The notes below the pieces were generated by a model. That model did not search any database and was not told where the DNA came from. It saw nothing but the letters and a program-made list of their open reading frames with translations. From JAWKXU01 sp020446465 (GTDB lineage Bacteria; Pseudomonadota; Alphaproteobacteria; Sphingomonadales; Sphingomonadaceae), in NCBI GenBank assembly GCA_041396845.1, contig JAWKXU010000001.1, positions 620,001-684,000 on the forward strand: a stretch of 64,000 bases of DNA, given 5' to 3'. Positions 34,587-43,525 of this stretch are shown piece by piece. Every line of letters begins with the position of its first letter. Position 1 is the stretch's first letter. The translations under genes were made by a program, and so were the position numbers.

Positions 34587-35471
34587 TCAGGTGAACCGCT
34601 TCCGGTAGGCAGCGGGAGTTAATCCGCGCAATTTCTTGAAAACAGTAGAAAAATGGGATTGGCTGGAAAAACCACACCGCAAGGCGATTTCGCTGATGTC
34701 TTCATCGCTTTCCCGCAGCATGTCATAAGCCTGCCTCAGACGCCGCTCTATAACGAACTGGTAAGGTGTGATCTGAGTCGCAGTGTAGAACTGGCGGGCA
34801 AACTGGGTGACTGGCATATCCACCAGGGCAGCAAGGTCGTTCACTGAAATGTTCTGTTCCAGCGATTGATCCACAAAGTCGTAAACCTTGTTCAGCGCAT
34901 CGTCGGCAAGCGCCCTGGGGGTCGGGACTCTCATGCCGTCGCGCAATCCATGGTCGATAAACGTGATGAGGGCCGCTGTCAGGGCTTCGGCAACGCGGCC
35001 ATCATGATCAATTTGCGACCGCATTTTTTCGGCAAGGACGTCCAGCGTAGCCGTTACGAACGGGTTGCTCACCGCAAGGCTGGGGCGGGATGGAAGTTGT
35101 CTCGCGGCGAGAGCGTCACAGCCGTGCTTGCGGACGAAATCCTCAGTGATGTGCAGTGAAAGGCTGCTGAACTCGCCACCGATATCCCAACGCACAGAAG
35201 AATCGAAATGTATGATGGAAACAAGACCGGCCCGCGAGGTCGTGGCATAGCGGCGCTGGTCCGTAGTGACCGAAACGCGCGCCGTTCCGGCCAATTGATA
35301 GATTATCAAAAGGTCAGAAGGGCTGTCGTATGCACAGACATCGGCGATGCCTTCCCATGCACACATCTGAATGTCGCACCAGTTTTTGCGCGCAGTGGAG
35401 TGTGTTGGGGCAGCGCCCAACGAATCCATCAGCAGATGCGTTGAGGCAAAATACCCCTGCGCGTCTTTCAT
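34587..35471 (-). CDS. AraC-family transcriptional regulator
   Basis: A 294-residue regulator with an N-terminal sensor domain (AraC-binding-like, about 1-175) and a C-terminal double helix-turn-helix. The first HTH is SVNDLAALVDMPVTQFARQF and the second ISEIALRCGFSSQSHFSTVF. The ATG at 35471 has GGAGAA at proper spacing. The gene lies between the kinase/DUF6285 operon and the CaiB operon and most likely activates the latter. Confidence 0.92.
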   Translation of the reverse strand: MKDAQGYFASTHLLMDSLGAAPTHSTARKNWCDIQMCAWEGIADVCAYDSPSDLLIIYQLAGTARVSVTTDQRRYATTSRAGLVSIIHFDSSVRWDIGGEFSSLSLHITEDFVRKHGCDALAARQLPSRPSLAVSNPFVTATLDVLAEKMRSQIDHDGRVAEALTAALITFIDHGLRDGMRVPTPRALADDALNKVYDFVDQSLEQNISVNDLAALVDMPVTQFARQFYTATQITPYQFVIERRLRQAYDMLRESDEDISEIALRCGFSSQSHFSTVFKKLRGLTPAAYRKRFT

Positions 35472-35549
35472 GTGCGTTCTCCACGCTCCTTTATGCTTGG
35501 GCCTGAACCTTGGGCAATCATCACAGAATACCCAAGGCAAAGGGGCGTG

Positions 35550-36065
35550 TCACGGATGATCGGGTGTCTGGATCAATTCCGAAATTGCCGGGATGCGGTC
35601 AGCATTGGGTTCGAACCCGGATTCGACAAACCACGCACGCTGTCGCTCGATCGAGCCGAGGCTGCCTTGCATCACGATGTCACGGGCCACTGTGCCAAGG
35701 CTTTTATCAATTTGGGCAAGGTGGTCGGTAATTGCCTCATGAAGGCGTGCGCGTGACTGTTCGATCGCTTCGTTTTCGATGCCCGGATCGGTCAATGCCT
35801 GGCCAACATCGTTCATCGCTTGCGTCAATGCCCCGGACTGCCCGGTTTTTTCTTCAAGGTCTTTCGCCAGCGTGAGGGCATCCTGCGCCAGTGCGCGATA
35901 GAACCTGCGCGTCATCGGCAACCGGCTGCGCATCATGCCAAGTGTCGCAATCGACAGGTGGAGCTGTTCCTGTGCAACCTTGTTACCGGGATCAACAGCG
36001 GTCGAAACGGTTTCGGACAGGGCCTTGATCACCATCTGGAGTTGCAGGTCTGGATCGGGAACCAT
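35550..36065 (-). CDS. DUF6285 protein (kinase partner, copy 1)
   Basis: A 171-residue, mostly helical, acidic protein matching what I recall of DUF6285. The ATG at 36065 overlaps the stop of the upstream kinase gene by one base. A paralogue with the same context lies at 44936-45448. Shared pattern: PDxDLxLxM near the N-terminus, EQLHLSIATLGMMRSRLP, and a C-terminal R-x-AWxxxSGFE. The function is unknown; fixed pairing suggests a complex with the kinase. Confidence 0.75.
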   Translation of the reverse strand: MVPDPDLQLQMVIKALSETVSTAVDPGNKVAQEQLHLSIATLGMMRSRLPMTRRFYRALAQDALTLAKDLEEKTGQSGALTQAMNDVGQALTDPGIENEAIEQSRARLHEAITDHLAQIDKSLGTVARDIVMQGSLGSIERQRAWFVESGFEPNADRIPAISELIQTPDHP

Positions 36066-37279
36066 CAAATCACCTCCTTCAGGGTTTCTTCAAGCTGCTG
36101 CATGAGAGGGTAGCTGATCATTGCCAGCCAGCCCACGACGATGTCCTGATGCGTCTTTGCCCCGCGGGCCACACGATAACCCGTCCCAAGGCAGATGGCG
36201 ACACCCAGATAGCTGCACAAGACGCGATAGTAGTCCAGCCGCCTGCGATCGACCGTTAGACCCGACGCCTTTTCGTACGCTTCGAGATATTCGTCATGGG
36301 GAAGCATACCGCTCATCAGTTCGGCTGTGCCTTCCTCGTTCCAGTGGCGGTAAGGGTCCATCATGCTCCAGGCGAGATCCTGATGACGGTCCCCCAATGT
36401 GGCGAGTTCCCAGTCCAGCCAGGCCGTGATTTTTGCGGTGTTCTCATCGAACAGGAAGTTACCCGCGCGGCAATCGCCATGAACCAGCGAGACATGATCG
36501 AGCGGCGGCGCATTGGCGATCAGCCAGTCATAAGTTACAGCCATCAATGGCTCTTCCTGCTGCCGGTCTTCTTCCCACACCCGGCGCCACCAGTTGACTT
36601 GTCGCAGGGCGCTGAGATTGGACCCGACTTCGGCCTTGTCGAAACTGGGCAGACGATCGGCCAGTTCACCACCAAGCCTGTGAAATGTGCCCATTTGTTC
36701 GAGAAACTGGCTGGTCAATGGGCCGCGCAGCTTGGGACCATAGTTCAGCCCGATGCCTGTTACCTGTTTGGAATCGAGCGATGACGGCTTCGTGACGCCC
36801 GATGCAAACCCGTAAACGAGCGCGGGGTGGGGCAGGAACTCCGCTTCGGCATCGACCCAGTTACAGGGCGGCACCGGCACGACGCCGTTGAGGGCTTGCA
36901 ATACATCAAATTCGCGGCGGCGACTGGTTTCGACAACGGATTCGGTCGGCTCCATGCGCAGCACGAGTTTTTGCTGCTTTGCCTCGCCATTCTCCTTCCA
37001 GGCCAGATCGAACGCGACCTGGATTTTGGATGCTCCGCCTGTCAGCCAGTTTGCGTTGCTGATGGTGAAGTCGTCGCCCACGTTGGCGCGTATGAGGCCT
37101 TTCAGCCCATCGACCAGCGATTCAAGCGAATGGGCGGCATAGACTTCGCCCTTGTTGCGCATGTGCATCTTGCGCGTCAGCATCCGATCGACTTCGGTTT
37201 CAACCGGGAATCGTTGCCTGATATTTTCGATGAAGGCGTCTGTCGGCCTGTCGCGCAAGTCGATTTTGTCCTGATCCAT
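36065..37279 (-). CDS. APH/ChoK-fold phosphotransferase (copy 1)
   Basis: A 404-residue protein-kinase-like fold phosphotransferase. The Brenner motif VHGDCRAGNFLFD gives the catalytic Asp and Asn; the metal-binding site is ITAWLDWELATLGDRHQDL. The ATG at 37279 follows AAGGAA. The closest architecture I know is the kinase domain of ACAD10/ACAD11, which phosphorylates hydroxyacyl-CoAs so that the phosphate can be eliminated. In this setting phosphorylation of a hydroxylated intermediate is more likely than antibiotic resistance. Confidence 0.88.
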   Translation of the reverse strand: MDQDKIDLRDRPTDAFIENIRQRFPVETEVDRMLTRKMHMRNKGEVYAAHSLESLVDGLKGLIRANVGDDFTISNANWLTGGASKIQVAFDLAWKENGEAKQQKLVLRMEPTESVVETSRRREFDVLQALNGVVPVPPCNWVDAEAEFLPHPALVYGFASGVTKPSSLDSKQVTGIGLNYGPKLRGPLTSQFLEQMGTFHRLGGELADRLPSFDKAEVGSNLSALRQVNWWRRVWEEDRQQEEPLMAVTYDWLIANAPPLDHVSLVHGDCRAGNFLFDENTAKITAWLDWELATLGDRHQDLAWSMMDPYRHWNEEGTAELMSGMLPHDEYLEAYEKASGLTVDRRRLDYYRVLCSYLGVAICLGTGYRVARGAKTHQDIVVGWLAMISYPLMQQLEETLKEVI

Positions 37280-37379
37280 GATATTCCTTCTTGCCTCACC
37301 CATGAAAGAGCGCCTGCTTCGATGAGGGCTGGTATATTTACGTGTCGTGAAAGTCCACGGTCTATCTACCCGACCCTTT

Positions 37380-37391
37380 CCATTTGGTCAG
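37380..37391 (-). promoter_or_regulatory. Operator-like site, GACCAAATGG type (site 1)
   Basis: On the minus strand this reads CTGACCAAATGG, identical to 50360-50371. It lies in the divergent gap between the kinase operon (minus) and the CrtC-like gene (plus). The second half-site is weak here. ACCCGACC lies beside it (37368-37375), as at 38547 and 53930. Confidence 0.45.
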
Positions 37392-37497
37392 TGCGTGCTA
37401 TGCGCGAATTTGCAAGAAAGTCATCTGAATGGTCTATGGACAGCGAGCAGAAAGCCCCCCGCGGATCGTGCGTGATCCCAATCGGAGAGTATGAAAT

Positions 37498-38445
37498 ATG
37501 ACAGACGTGGACCCCCGCCTTTTTCGGCCGGATATGGCGATTGAACCCTTCCATGATGGGCGGCACGCGTTGCCGGACATGGCGCTGATGCGCGAATCGA
37601 TTCCTTATTGCGTAGTGATTCCGGAACACGAAATTGCCCTGTTCACTTATACTTGGGTGGATAAGGACAACATCGCCGGAGCGGCATTCGGCGTCTGGGG
37701 CAGGGGACTTGGCCGTGATCCGATTTCGGTGCGGCTGCCTGACAGGGAAGTGCCGGCCGACATGGGGTTCGATGAGTGGCGCATCGATAATTTCCGCATG
37801 GCGCAAGACCTCAGGTTTCAGCGGGCAGAAGTGTCATGGAAATCGCCGGAGGCCGAAGTCGACTTCGTGTTCGAGGCATTCCACCCGCCTTATGCCTATT
37901 CCAGCCACAAGGATGGTTGCCCGTCCTATTGCGCGGCTGACAGGATCGAACAGAGTGGAACGGTGACGGGACGGCTCAGGATCGGGGATCGGGTTATTGA
38001 TTTTACTACTCCGGGGCATCGCGATCATAGCTGGGGCAGGCGGGACTGGGATGCTCTCCATTACTATCGCTGGCTGCAATCGCAGGCGGGTGACAAGCTT
38101 TCGGTCCATTTCTGGGAGTTCTATGCGCTCGGCCAGCGGCAGGTGCGCGGTTATGTCTTCAAGGATGGCGTTATGGCCGAAGTGACCGATCTTGCTGTTG
38201 AATGGCAGGGCGACGAAAAGCTGAACCAGAAATCGTTCCAGTGCGATGTGACGGATGAGGCAGGGCGCACGACCAGGGTCGAGGCAGAGGTGTTCGGCGT
38301 ATTCCCCTTGCCGGCGGCGGCAAACTTCGTGCTGAACGAAGGCGCGTCGCATATCACGATTGATGGCCATAAAGGCAGCGGCTGGATGGAAATGGGGTGG
38401 CCGATTTCTTACCTCGACCATGTCGCGAAAGCCGGGGTCTATTGA
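37498..38445 (+). CDS. CrtC/AttH-like lipocalin-fold protein (DUF7064/7065 type)
   Basis: A 315-residue, beta-rich soluble protein. The central GHRDHSWGRRDW motif (about residue 175) recalls the H-x-D-H-x-W-G motif of CrtC carotenoid hydratases, AttH proteins and related lipocalin-like isomerases/hydratases. No signal peptide. It is first of a plus-strand group with an HSL-type hydrolase and acetyl-CoA synthetase. A hydratase or isomerase acting on a terpenoid-like skeleton is a guess. Confidence 0.65.
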   Translation: MTDVDPRLFRPDMAIEPFHDGRHALPDMALMRESIPYCVVIPEHEIALFTYTWVDKDNIAGAAFGVWGRGLGRDPISVRLPDREVPADMGFDEWRIDNFRMAQDLRFQRAEVSWKSPEAEVDFVFEAFHPPYAYSSHKDGCPSYCAADRIEQSGTVTGRLRIGDRVIDFTTPGHRDHSWGRRDWDALHYYRWLQSQAGDKLSVHFWEFYALGQRQVRGYVFKDGVMAEVTDLAVEWQGDEKLNQKSFQCDVTDEAGRTTRVEAEVFGVFPLPAAANFVLNEGASHITIDGHKGSGWMEMGWPISYLDHVAKAGVY

Positions 38446-38460
38446 TTGCATCCTGGCCTG

Positions 38461-38490
38461 TGGCCGTTGCCAGTCATTTGGCAGCGGCCA
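38461..38490. terminator. Strong stem-loop after the CrtC-like gene
   Basis: TGGCCGTTGCCA (38461-38472) pairs with TGGCAGCGGCCA (38479-38490) in 11 of 12 positions with a 6-nt loop, 16 nt past the stop. There is no T-tract, so it may be an mRNA end stabiliser rather than a classical terminator. Confidence 0.5.
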
Positions 38491-38535
38491 TGCGCACTGT
38501 GCTTTGACAAGACGATAAAGTGTGAACACAAGGTG

Positions 38536-38559
38536 TTGACCGATTACCCGACCGGGTAA
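38536..38559 (+). promoter_or_regulatory. TTGACC promoter element with perfect palindrome (site 2)
   Basis: TTGACC (38536-38541) is followed at once by TTACCCG-AC-CGGGTAA (38544-38559), a perfect 7-bp inverted repeat that would lie in the spacer of a sigma70 promoter. A bound repressor would block transcription of the hydrolase gene at 38573. The ACCCGACC core recurs near sites 1 and 6. Confidence 0.5.
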
Positions 38560-38572
38560 AACGATAAAGAGG

Positions 38573-39520
38573 ATGTCAGAACCGATGGCCAATGATCCGC
38601 TGGGTAAAGTCGCGCCAGACTTGCAGAAATTCATCGAACTCCTGCCGGACCTGTCGAACATAGGCGCGCGTATTGACGAAGTTCGCGCTGTCCTGTCACC
38701 GCCAACGCCATTGCAGATGGGTGACGATGGGACGATCGTGACCGAAGAGGCGATGATTGCACGGGCGGATGGCTCGATGATGCGGGCGCTTGTCGTGCGG
38801 CCTTCCACGCCGAAAGCCGCAAAGCTGCCGGTGATCCTCCATGTCCACGGTGGAGGTTATGTCGCGGGCACGACGGATTATGAGCATGATGACCTCTATC
38901 GCGATGCCTTGAACCTGGGGTGCGTGGTTATCTCCCCTGAATATCGTCTCGCGCCCGAACATCCTTACCCCGCCCCGCTTGAGGACGTGCTTTTGGCCTG
39001 GGACTGGATTCATTCCGGGGCGGGCGGCCTTGGCATTGATCCGGCCCGCAGCGTTATTCGCGGGGTTAGCGCAGGTGGCGGGCTGGCCTGCGCGGCAGTG
39101 TTGAAACTGCGGGACAAAGGTGCCCTGCTTCCCGCATTGCTCATGGCGATCTACCCCATGCTGGATGACCGGACCCCGTCACATGCCCACAATGGCGCCT
39201 ATGTATGGACCCATGAAAACAACGTTTTCGGCTGGGACAGCTACCTTTACGGGGTGGATCGGGACAATCCCCCAGCCTATGCGGTTCCGGGCCGCGAAGA
39301 GGACTGGTCACAGATGCCGCCCGTGTTCCTCGCGTCCGGTTCCATAGACCTCTTTATTGGCGAAAATCTGGCGTTTGCACGCAAGTTGACGGACGCTGGA
39401 GTGGCTGTCGAAATGCATGTCTATCCGGGCGCATATCACGGTTTTCCGCGCGTTCCTTGCGAAGCGGGGCAGGCTTTGGGCCAAGCGGCAAGTGCGGCCA
39501 TCGCACGGGCCTTTGCCTGA
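38573..39520 (+). CDS. Alpha/beta hydrolase, hormone-sensitive-lipase family
   Basis: A 315-residue esterase. The oxyanion-hole motif HVHGGGYVAGT is at about 90-100, the nucleophile S166 is in GVSAGGG, the acid is the Asp of SGSIDLFIGEN, and the base is the His of YPGAYHGFP. Members hydrolyse short acyl esters and lactones. An ester or lactone made by the BVMO is a natural candidate substrate. Confidence 0.93.
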   Translation: MSEPMANDPLGKVAPDLQKFIELLPDLSNIGARIDEVRAVLSPPTPLQMGDDGTIVTEEAMIARADGSMMRALVVRPSTPKAAKLPVILHVHGGGYVAGTTDYEHDDLYRDALNLGCVVISPEYRLAPEHPYPAPLEDVLLAWDWIHSGAGGLGIDPARSVIRGVSAGGGLACAAVLKLRDKGALLPALLMAIYPMLDDRTPSHAHNGAYVWTHENNVFGWDSYLYGVDRDNPPAYAVPGREEDWSQMPPVFLASGSIDLFIGENLAFARKLTDAGVAVEMHVYPGAYHGFPRVPCEAGQALGQAASAAIARAFA

Positions 39521-39661
39521 GGCAAAAATGGACGGATGCCCGCACTTCTAACTCCTGGAAATTGTCTATAAGACGGGTTTGTGGAAGATTGGCGTTCAGC
39601 CGATATGCGCGATACTGGCGGATTGACCGTGCGCGCCGGAAAGAATCGGGAGATACAACAG

Positions 39662-41614
39662 ATGCAAGACACGCTTGAAACCATGAAGGACGTGGTTCCT
39701 GTTCCGACGGCTGCGCAACAGGGAACGAACTGCACGCTTGCGCAATACGAAGCGATGTATGCGCGCTCGCTGGAAGATAGCGATGGTTTCTGGATGGAGC
39801 AGGCGGAACGGATCGACTGGATCGCAAAGCCGACGAAAGTGGCGAACTGGTCTTATGATCCGGTTTCAATCAAATGGTTCGAGGATGGCGAACTCAATAT
39901 CTGCCACAATGCGGTTGATCGTCATGTCGAGGCTGGCCGCGGCGATGTCACCGCCCTGATTTTTGAGCCGGATGATCCTGCGGGCGAAGTCCGGCGCCTG
40001 ACTTACGCCCAGTTGCGCGACGAAGTGGCGCGCATGGCCAACACGCTCAAGAAAATGGGTGTTACAAAGGGCGACCGCGTAACGCTCTATATGCCGATGG
40101 TTATGGAAGGCGCTGTCGCGATGCTCGCCTGTGCGCGGATTGGCGCGGTGCATTCGGTGATTTTCGGCGGGTTCTCGCCCGATGCGATTGCCGGGCGGAT
40201 TGAGGATTGCCGCAGTGACTGGGTGATCTGTGCGGACGAAGGTCTGCGCGGTGGCAAGCGTGTGCCGCTCAAGGCCAATATCGATGCGGCTCTGGAAAAG
40301 GCGCCGGTAAAAGGTGTGCTGGTGGTCCGTCATACGGGCGGCGACGTTGCCATGAAACAGGGCCGCGATCACTGGTATGATGAACTGTCGGCTGATGTGG
40401 CGGCGGATTGTCCATGCGAGCCAATGAATGCCGAAGACCCGCTGTTCATTCTTTATACGTCGGGTTCGACCGGCCAGCCCAAGGGGGTCGTCCATACGAT
40501 CGGCGGCTATGCCGTGTGGACCGAGACAACTTTCCGCTATGTGTTCGACTACAGGCCGAACGAAATCTACTGGTGCACGGCCGATATTGGCTGGATCACC
40601 GGCCACAGTTACATCGTCTATGGTCCGCTGATGAACGGGGCGACAGCCCTGATGTTCGAAGGTGTGCCAAATTACCCCGCGCATGACCGTTTCTGGCAAG
40701 TGGTGGACAAGCACAAGGTCAACATTCTTTACACAGCGCCCACGGCAATCCGTGCGCTGATGCGTGAAGGCAACGACTATGTGACGTGTCATGACCTGTC
40801 ATCCTTGCGCCTGTTGGGAAGCGTGGGTGAGCCGATCAATCCCGAAGCGTGGCGCTGGTATCACGATCTGGTTGGCAAGGGACGCATTCCGATTGTCGAT
40901 ACCTGGTGGCAAACCGAAACCGGGGGCATAATGATTACGACATTGCCCGGCGCCCACCCGATGAAACCGGGCAGTGCGGGCAAGCCATTTTTCGGGATTT
41001 GCCCGCAGCTCGTCGATAATGAAGGCGCAGTGCTGGAAGGGGCAGCGAGCGGCAATCTGTGTATTACGCGCAGTTGGCCGGGGCAGGCGCGCACGGTCTA
41101 TGGCGATCATGACCGTTTCGTGCAGACATATTTTTCAAACTATCGCGGAAAGTATTTTACAGGTGATGGCTGCAAGCGCGACGAAGATGGCTATTACTGG
41201 ATTACGGGCCGCGTGGATGACGTTATCAACGTATCAGGGCACCGCATGGGAACGGCGGAAATCGAAAGCGCGCTCGTTCTGCATGAACTTGTCGCCGAAG
41301 CGGCTGTTGTTGGTTTCCCCCATGATATCAAGGGGCAGGGCATCTATTGCTATGTCACGATGAATGCCGGTGTTGAACCGACTGACGATCTGGCAAAAGA
41401 ACTGCGTCAATGGGTGCGCAGCGAGATCGGTCCGATCGCCTCGCCCGACCATTTGCACTTTACGCCGGCACTGCCCAAAACCCGTTCCGGCAAGATCATG
41501 CGGCGTATCTTGCGCAAGATCGCGGAGAATGATTACGGCTCGCTTGGCGATACGTCCACGCTTGCTGACCCGTCGCTTGTCGATGGGCTGATCGAAGGAC
41601 GAAAGAACAGGTAA
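39662..41614 (+). CDS. acsA: Acetyl-CoA synthetase
   Basis: A 650-residue AMP-forming acetyl/propionyl-CoA synthetase, matching AcsA in length. Motifs: YTSGSTGQPKGVVHT, the acetate-pocket WWQTETGG, and the regulatory/adenylation lysine K611 in RSGKIMRR (K609 in enterobacterial Acs). The ATG at 39662 is used, with GGGAG ten bases upstream; an upstream in-frame TTG gives a leader with no family match. It would recycle acetate or propionate released by the neighbouring esterase. Confidence 0.95.
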   Translation: MQDTLETMKDVVPVPTAAQQGTNCTLAQYEAMYARSLEDSDGFWMEQAERIDWIAKPTKVANWSYDPVSIKWFEDGELNICHNAVDRHVEAGRGDVTALIFEPDDPAGEVRRLTYAQLRDEVARMANTLKKMGVTKGDRVTLYMPMVMEGAVAMLACARIGAVHSVIFGGFSPDAIAGRIEDCRSDWVICADEGLRGGKRVPLKANIDAALEKAPVKGVLVVRHTGGDVAMKQGRDHWYDELSADVAADCPCEPMNAEDPLFILYTSGSTGQPKGVVHTIGGYAVWTETTFRYVFDYRPNEIYWCTADIGWITGHSYIVYGPLMNGATALMFEGVPNYPAHDRFWQVVDKHKVNILYTAPTAIRALMREGNDYVTCHDLSSLRLLGSVGEPINPEAWRWYHDLVGKGRIPIVDTWWQTETGGIMITTLPGAHPMKPGSAGKPFFGICPQLVDNEGAVLEGAASGNLCITRSWPGQARTVYGDHDRFVQTYFSNYRGKYFTGDGCKRDEDGYYWITGRVDDVINVSGHRMGTAEIESALVLHELVAEAAVVGFPHDIKGQGIYCYVTMNAGVEPTDDLAKELRQWVRSEIGPIASPDHLHFTPALPKTRSGKIMRRILRKIAENDYGSLGDTSTLADPSLVDGLIEGRKNR

Positions 41615-41621
41615 CGTTGGA

Positions 41622-41645
41622 GGGCAGGGCAATGCTGTCCTGCCC
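41622..41645 (+). terminator. GC-rich stem-loop after acsA
   Basis: GGGCAGG (41622-41628) pairs with CCTGCCC (41639-41645) around a 10-nt loop, starting 8 nt after the acsA stop. The T-rich tail is poor. It is probably the 3' end of the hydrolase/acsA transcript. Confidence 0.5.
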
Positions 41646-41709
41646 CCTCACTTATTGCGTTTCTTGAAAAGGTTGAATCGGAAGAAACGCTATAGGCTTT
41701 TGATTTGTC

Positions 41710-41753
41710 GCATTTCCTGACCGAAAAAGTCTATCAACTTTTTCTCGAAATGC
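41710..41753. repeat. Nested extragenic palindrome (REP-like)
   Basis: GCATTTC (41710-41716) and GAAATGC (41747-41753) enclose a second exact repeat, GAAAAAGT (41723-41730) and ACTTTTTC (41737-41744), with a 6-nt centre. It lies between convergent genes (acsA and the SnoaL-like gene). The layout resembles the dispersed 40-50-bp palindromes of alphaproteobacterial genomes. No second copy was found in this window. Confidence 0.55.
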
Positions 41754-41766
41754 TTTAGAGGTTCCC

Positions 41767-42186
41767 TCAGCTCAAAAACGCGCCAAGTGCATCGCGCACA
41801 ACGCCAGTGTCCATATATTCGCGATAGAACACCAGCTTGTCATCGCGCCATTCCTGCACGCAAATATAGCGCTGATCGTAAACCGAGCCGCCGGGTTCGC
41901 CATAACCGCGGTATTCGACGATAACCTTGTTTGGGTCTGCCAGCGGTGAAACCTCGATCGAATTGAAGCGGACCATGAAAGTTTCCGCAGCCGTGCGGAA
42001 CATTTCGATAGCCGCATCACCGTCCAGCTCGGTCGGCAAGTTTATGGTGCCGGCATAAGGCAATTCCATGTGGAGGTCGGGGGCCAGCATGGCATTGAAT
42101 GCGACCATGTCATGCCCGAATGTTTCCATTGCCTTTTTCGCATTGGCTACGTTGCGGTCACTCAATGCCTTGTCAAATTCGCTCAT
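41767..42186 (-). CDS. SnoaL-like/NTF2-fold protein
   Basis: A 139-residue protein: FDKALSDRNVANAKKAMETFGHDMVAFNAMLAPDLHMELPY start, then a sheet with KVIVEYRGYGEPGGSVYDQRYI split over strands. It has a typical SnoaL_2 fold. It is last of a three-gene minus operon, 51 nt after the Rieske alpha subunit. Beta subunits of ring-hydroxylating oxygenases have this fold but are longer (about 170-190), so a beta-subunit role is possible but unproven. Confidence 0.83.
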   Translation of the reverse strand: MSEFDKALSDRNVANAKKAMETFGHDMVAFNAMLAPDLHMELPYAGTINLPTELDGDAAIEMFRTAAETFMVRFNSIEVSPLADPNKVIVEYRGYGEPGGSVYDQRYICVQEWRDDKLVFYREYMDTGVVRDALGAFLS

Positions 42187-42237
42187 CCGTCAATTCTCCT
42201 GTCGGCCCGGGGGGCCTTGTTACCTGATATGCAGATT

Positions 42238-43503
42238 TTACTTCGCCAGCGCTTCGCGCACGGTCGCTGCTTCAACCCATTTGCGAACGTTGTGAAGTGA
42301 ATGGCGGATCATCACTTCCCCGTCCTGCAGCGGCATCGTTTCCATCGCGCCTGAGTCAATACCTTCCTGCGTGCGTTCGGTGTTGCCGACATCTTCCAGA
42401 AGGATTTCAGCCAAACGGGCGATGTAATGTTCCTGCTGCAAGCGTGACCAGATATCGGTCGCGTCCGGGACATGGAAGCGGGATTCCCAAAGCGTTTCGT
42501 TTTGGCTGACAGGCCAAAAATGGTGAGTCCAGAATCCGCCGGGCGAAACGTCGATCTGGAAATGCGGGAACATCCACGTCACGTCGACTGCCCAGCTTTC
42601 CGATTTTGTCGGGTTGATTGCCGGGTGCTGCAACAAGACCTGGGTGTCTTCAAGACTGGCGGCAGACAGGACATTGCCCGTGGCAGTGTTGCTGTAAAAC
42701 AAGCGCTCGACTTTGGCCTTTTCAGGCGGGGCGTATGCGGGGTTGCCATAAGTCGATACGGAACGGTGAGGTCCCCATGTTTGCGCGGATATGGGCCTTG
42801 CGAACGGATTTTCGTTGCTGGCGAAAGTCGCGCCGATCGTTTCGGGGTGAATCGCGGGAATGTGGTATGTTTCGGCAAATGCGTCAGCGATGACTTTCCA
42901 GTTTGCTTTCAGTCGTGAAACAAACAGGATCGACTTGTCTGCGTTAAGGTAAGGAATGCCTTTGTAGATTTCCCCGAAGTCGCCAAGGAATTCTTCCAGA
43001 GTGACTTCCGGTTCCGGCTGGAGGTTGATGAATATCCAGCCTTCCCACATGTCGCAGGCAATCGGCTTTAACCCGCAGGATTTCTTGTCAAGATCGAAGA
43101 AGTTTTTCTGGTCGGGCACGCCGATCAGTTCGCCATCGTTGCGATAGGTCCAGTTGTGATAGCGGCAGATAAAACGTGACGCGTTGCCTTCCGGATCAAG
43201 CACCAGTTTGTTGGAACGGTGCGCGCAAACATTGTGGAAGGCGCGAACGTGGCCGCCCTTGGTGCGCGTGACGATAATGTCTGTTTTGGCGACTTCGATT
43301 TTCTGGACGAAGAAATCGCCCGGATTGGCAATTCGTTCCTCACGCCCGAGGCAAAGCCATGCGCGCTTGAAAATCTGGTTTACTTCGCGTTCGAACCATT
43401 CTTGCGAACGATAAGGTTCGAGCGATACAGGTTCCTTGGAAAGGCCTGCAAGTTCTGTGAGGTTCGTGCGTTCGGCGCGGAAATCTGCGACCTGTTCGTT
43501 CAT
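42238..43503 (-). CDS. Rieske non-heme iron oxygenase, alpha subunit (copy 1)
   Basis: A 421-residue ring-hydroxylating oxygenase alpha subunit. Rieske ligands are C93, H95, C113 and H116 (CAH and CRYH). The mononuclear iron site is in DAFAETYHIPAIHP (H214, H219), with D207 as the electron-bridge Asp. It is of the same length as copy 2 (58666-59931) and about half identical by eye. It is encoded 22 nt after a small helical protein of unknown function. No ferredoxin or reductase gene is near. Confidence 0.95.
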   Translation of the reverse strand: MNEQVADFRAERTNLTELAGLSKEPVSLEPYRSQEWFEREVNQIFKRAWLCLGREERIANPGDFFVQKIEVAKTDIIVTRTKGGHVRAFHNVCAHRSNKLVLDPEGNASRFICRYHNWTYRNDGELIGVPDQKNFFDLDKKSCGLKPIACDMWEGWIFINLQPEPEVTLEEFLGDFGEIYKGIPYLNADKSILFVSRLKANWKVIADAFAETYHIPAIHPETIGATFASNENPFARPISAQTWGPHRSVSTYGNPAYAPPEKAKVERLFYSNTATGNVLSAASLEDTQVLLQHPAINPTKSESWAVDVTWMFPHFQIDVSPGGFWTHHFWPVSQNETLWESRFHVPDATDIWSRLQQEHYIARLAEILLEDVGNTERTQEGIDSGAMETMPLQDGEVMIRHSLHNVRKWVEAATVREALAK

Positions 43504-43525
43504 GATGCTCTCCGTTTCTTGCCTG

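Noticed and set aside
41767..42186. Calling the SnoaL-like protein the Rieske beta subunit
   Set aside because: It is about 40 residues shorter than typical beta subunits and the second Rieske locus has no adjacent equivalent; the fold alone is not enough.
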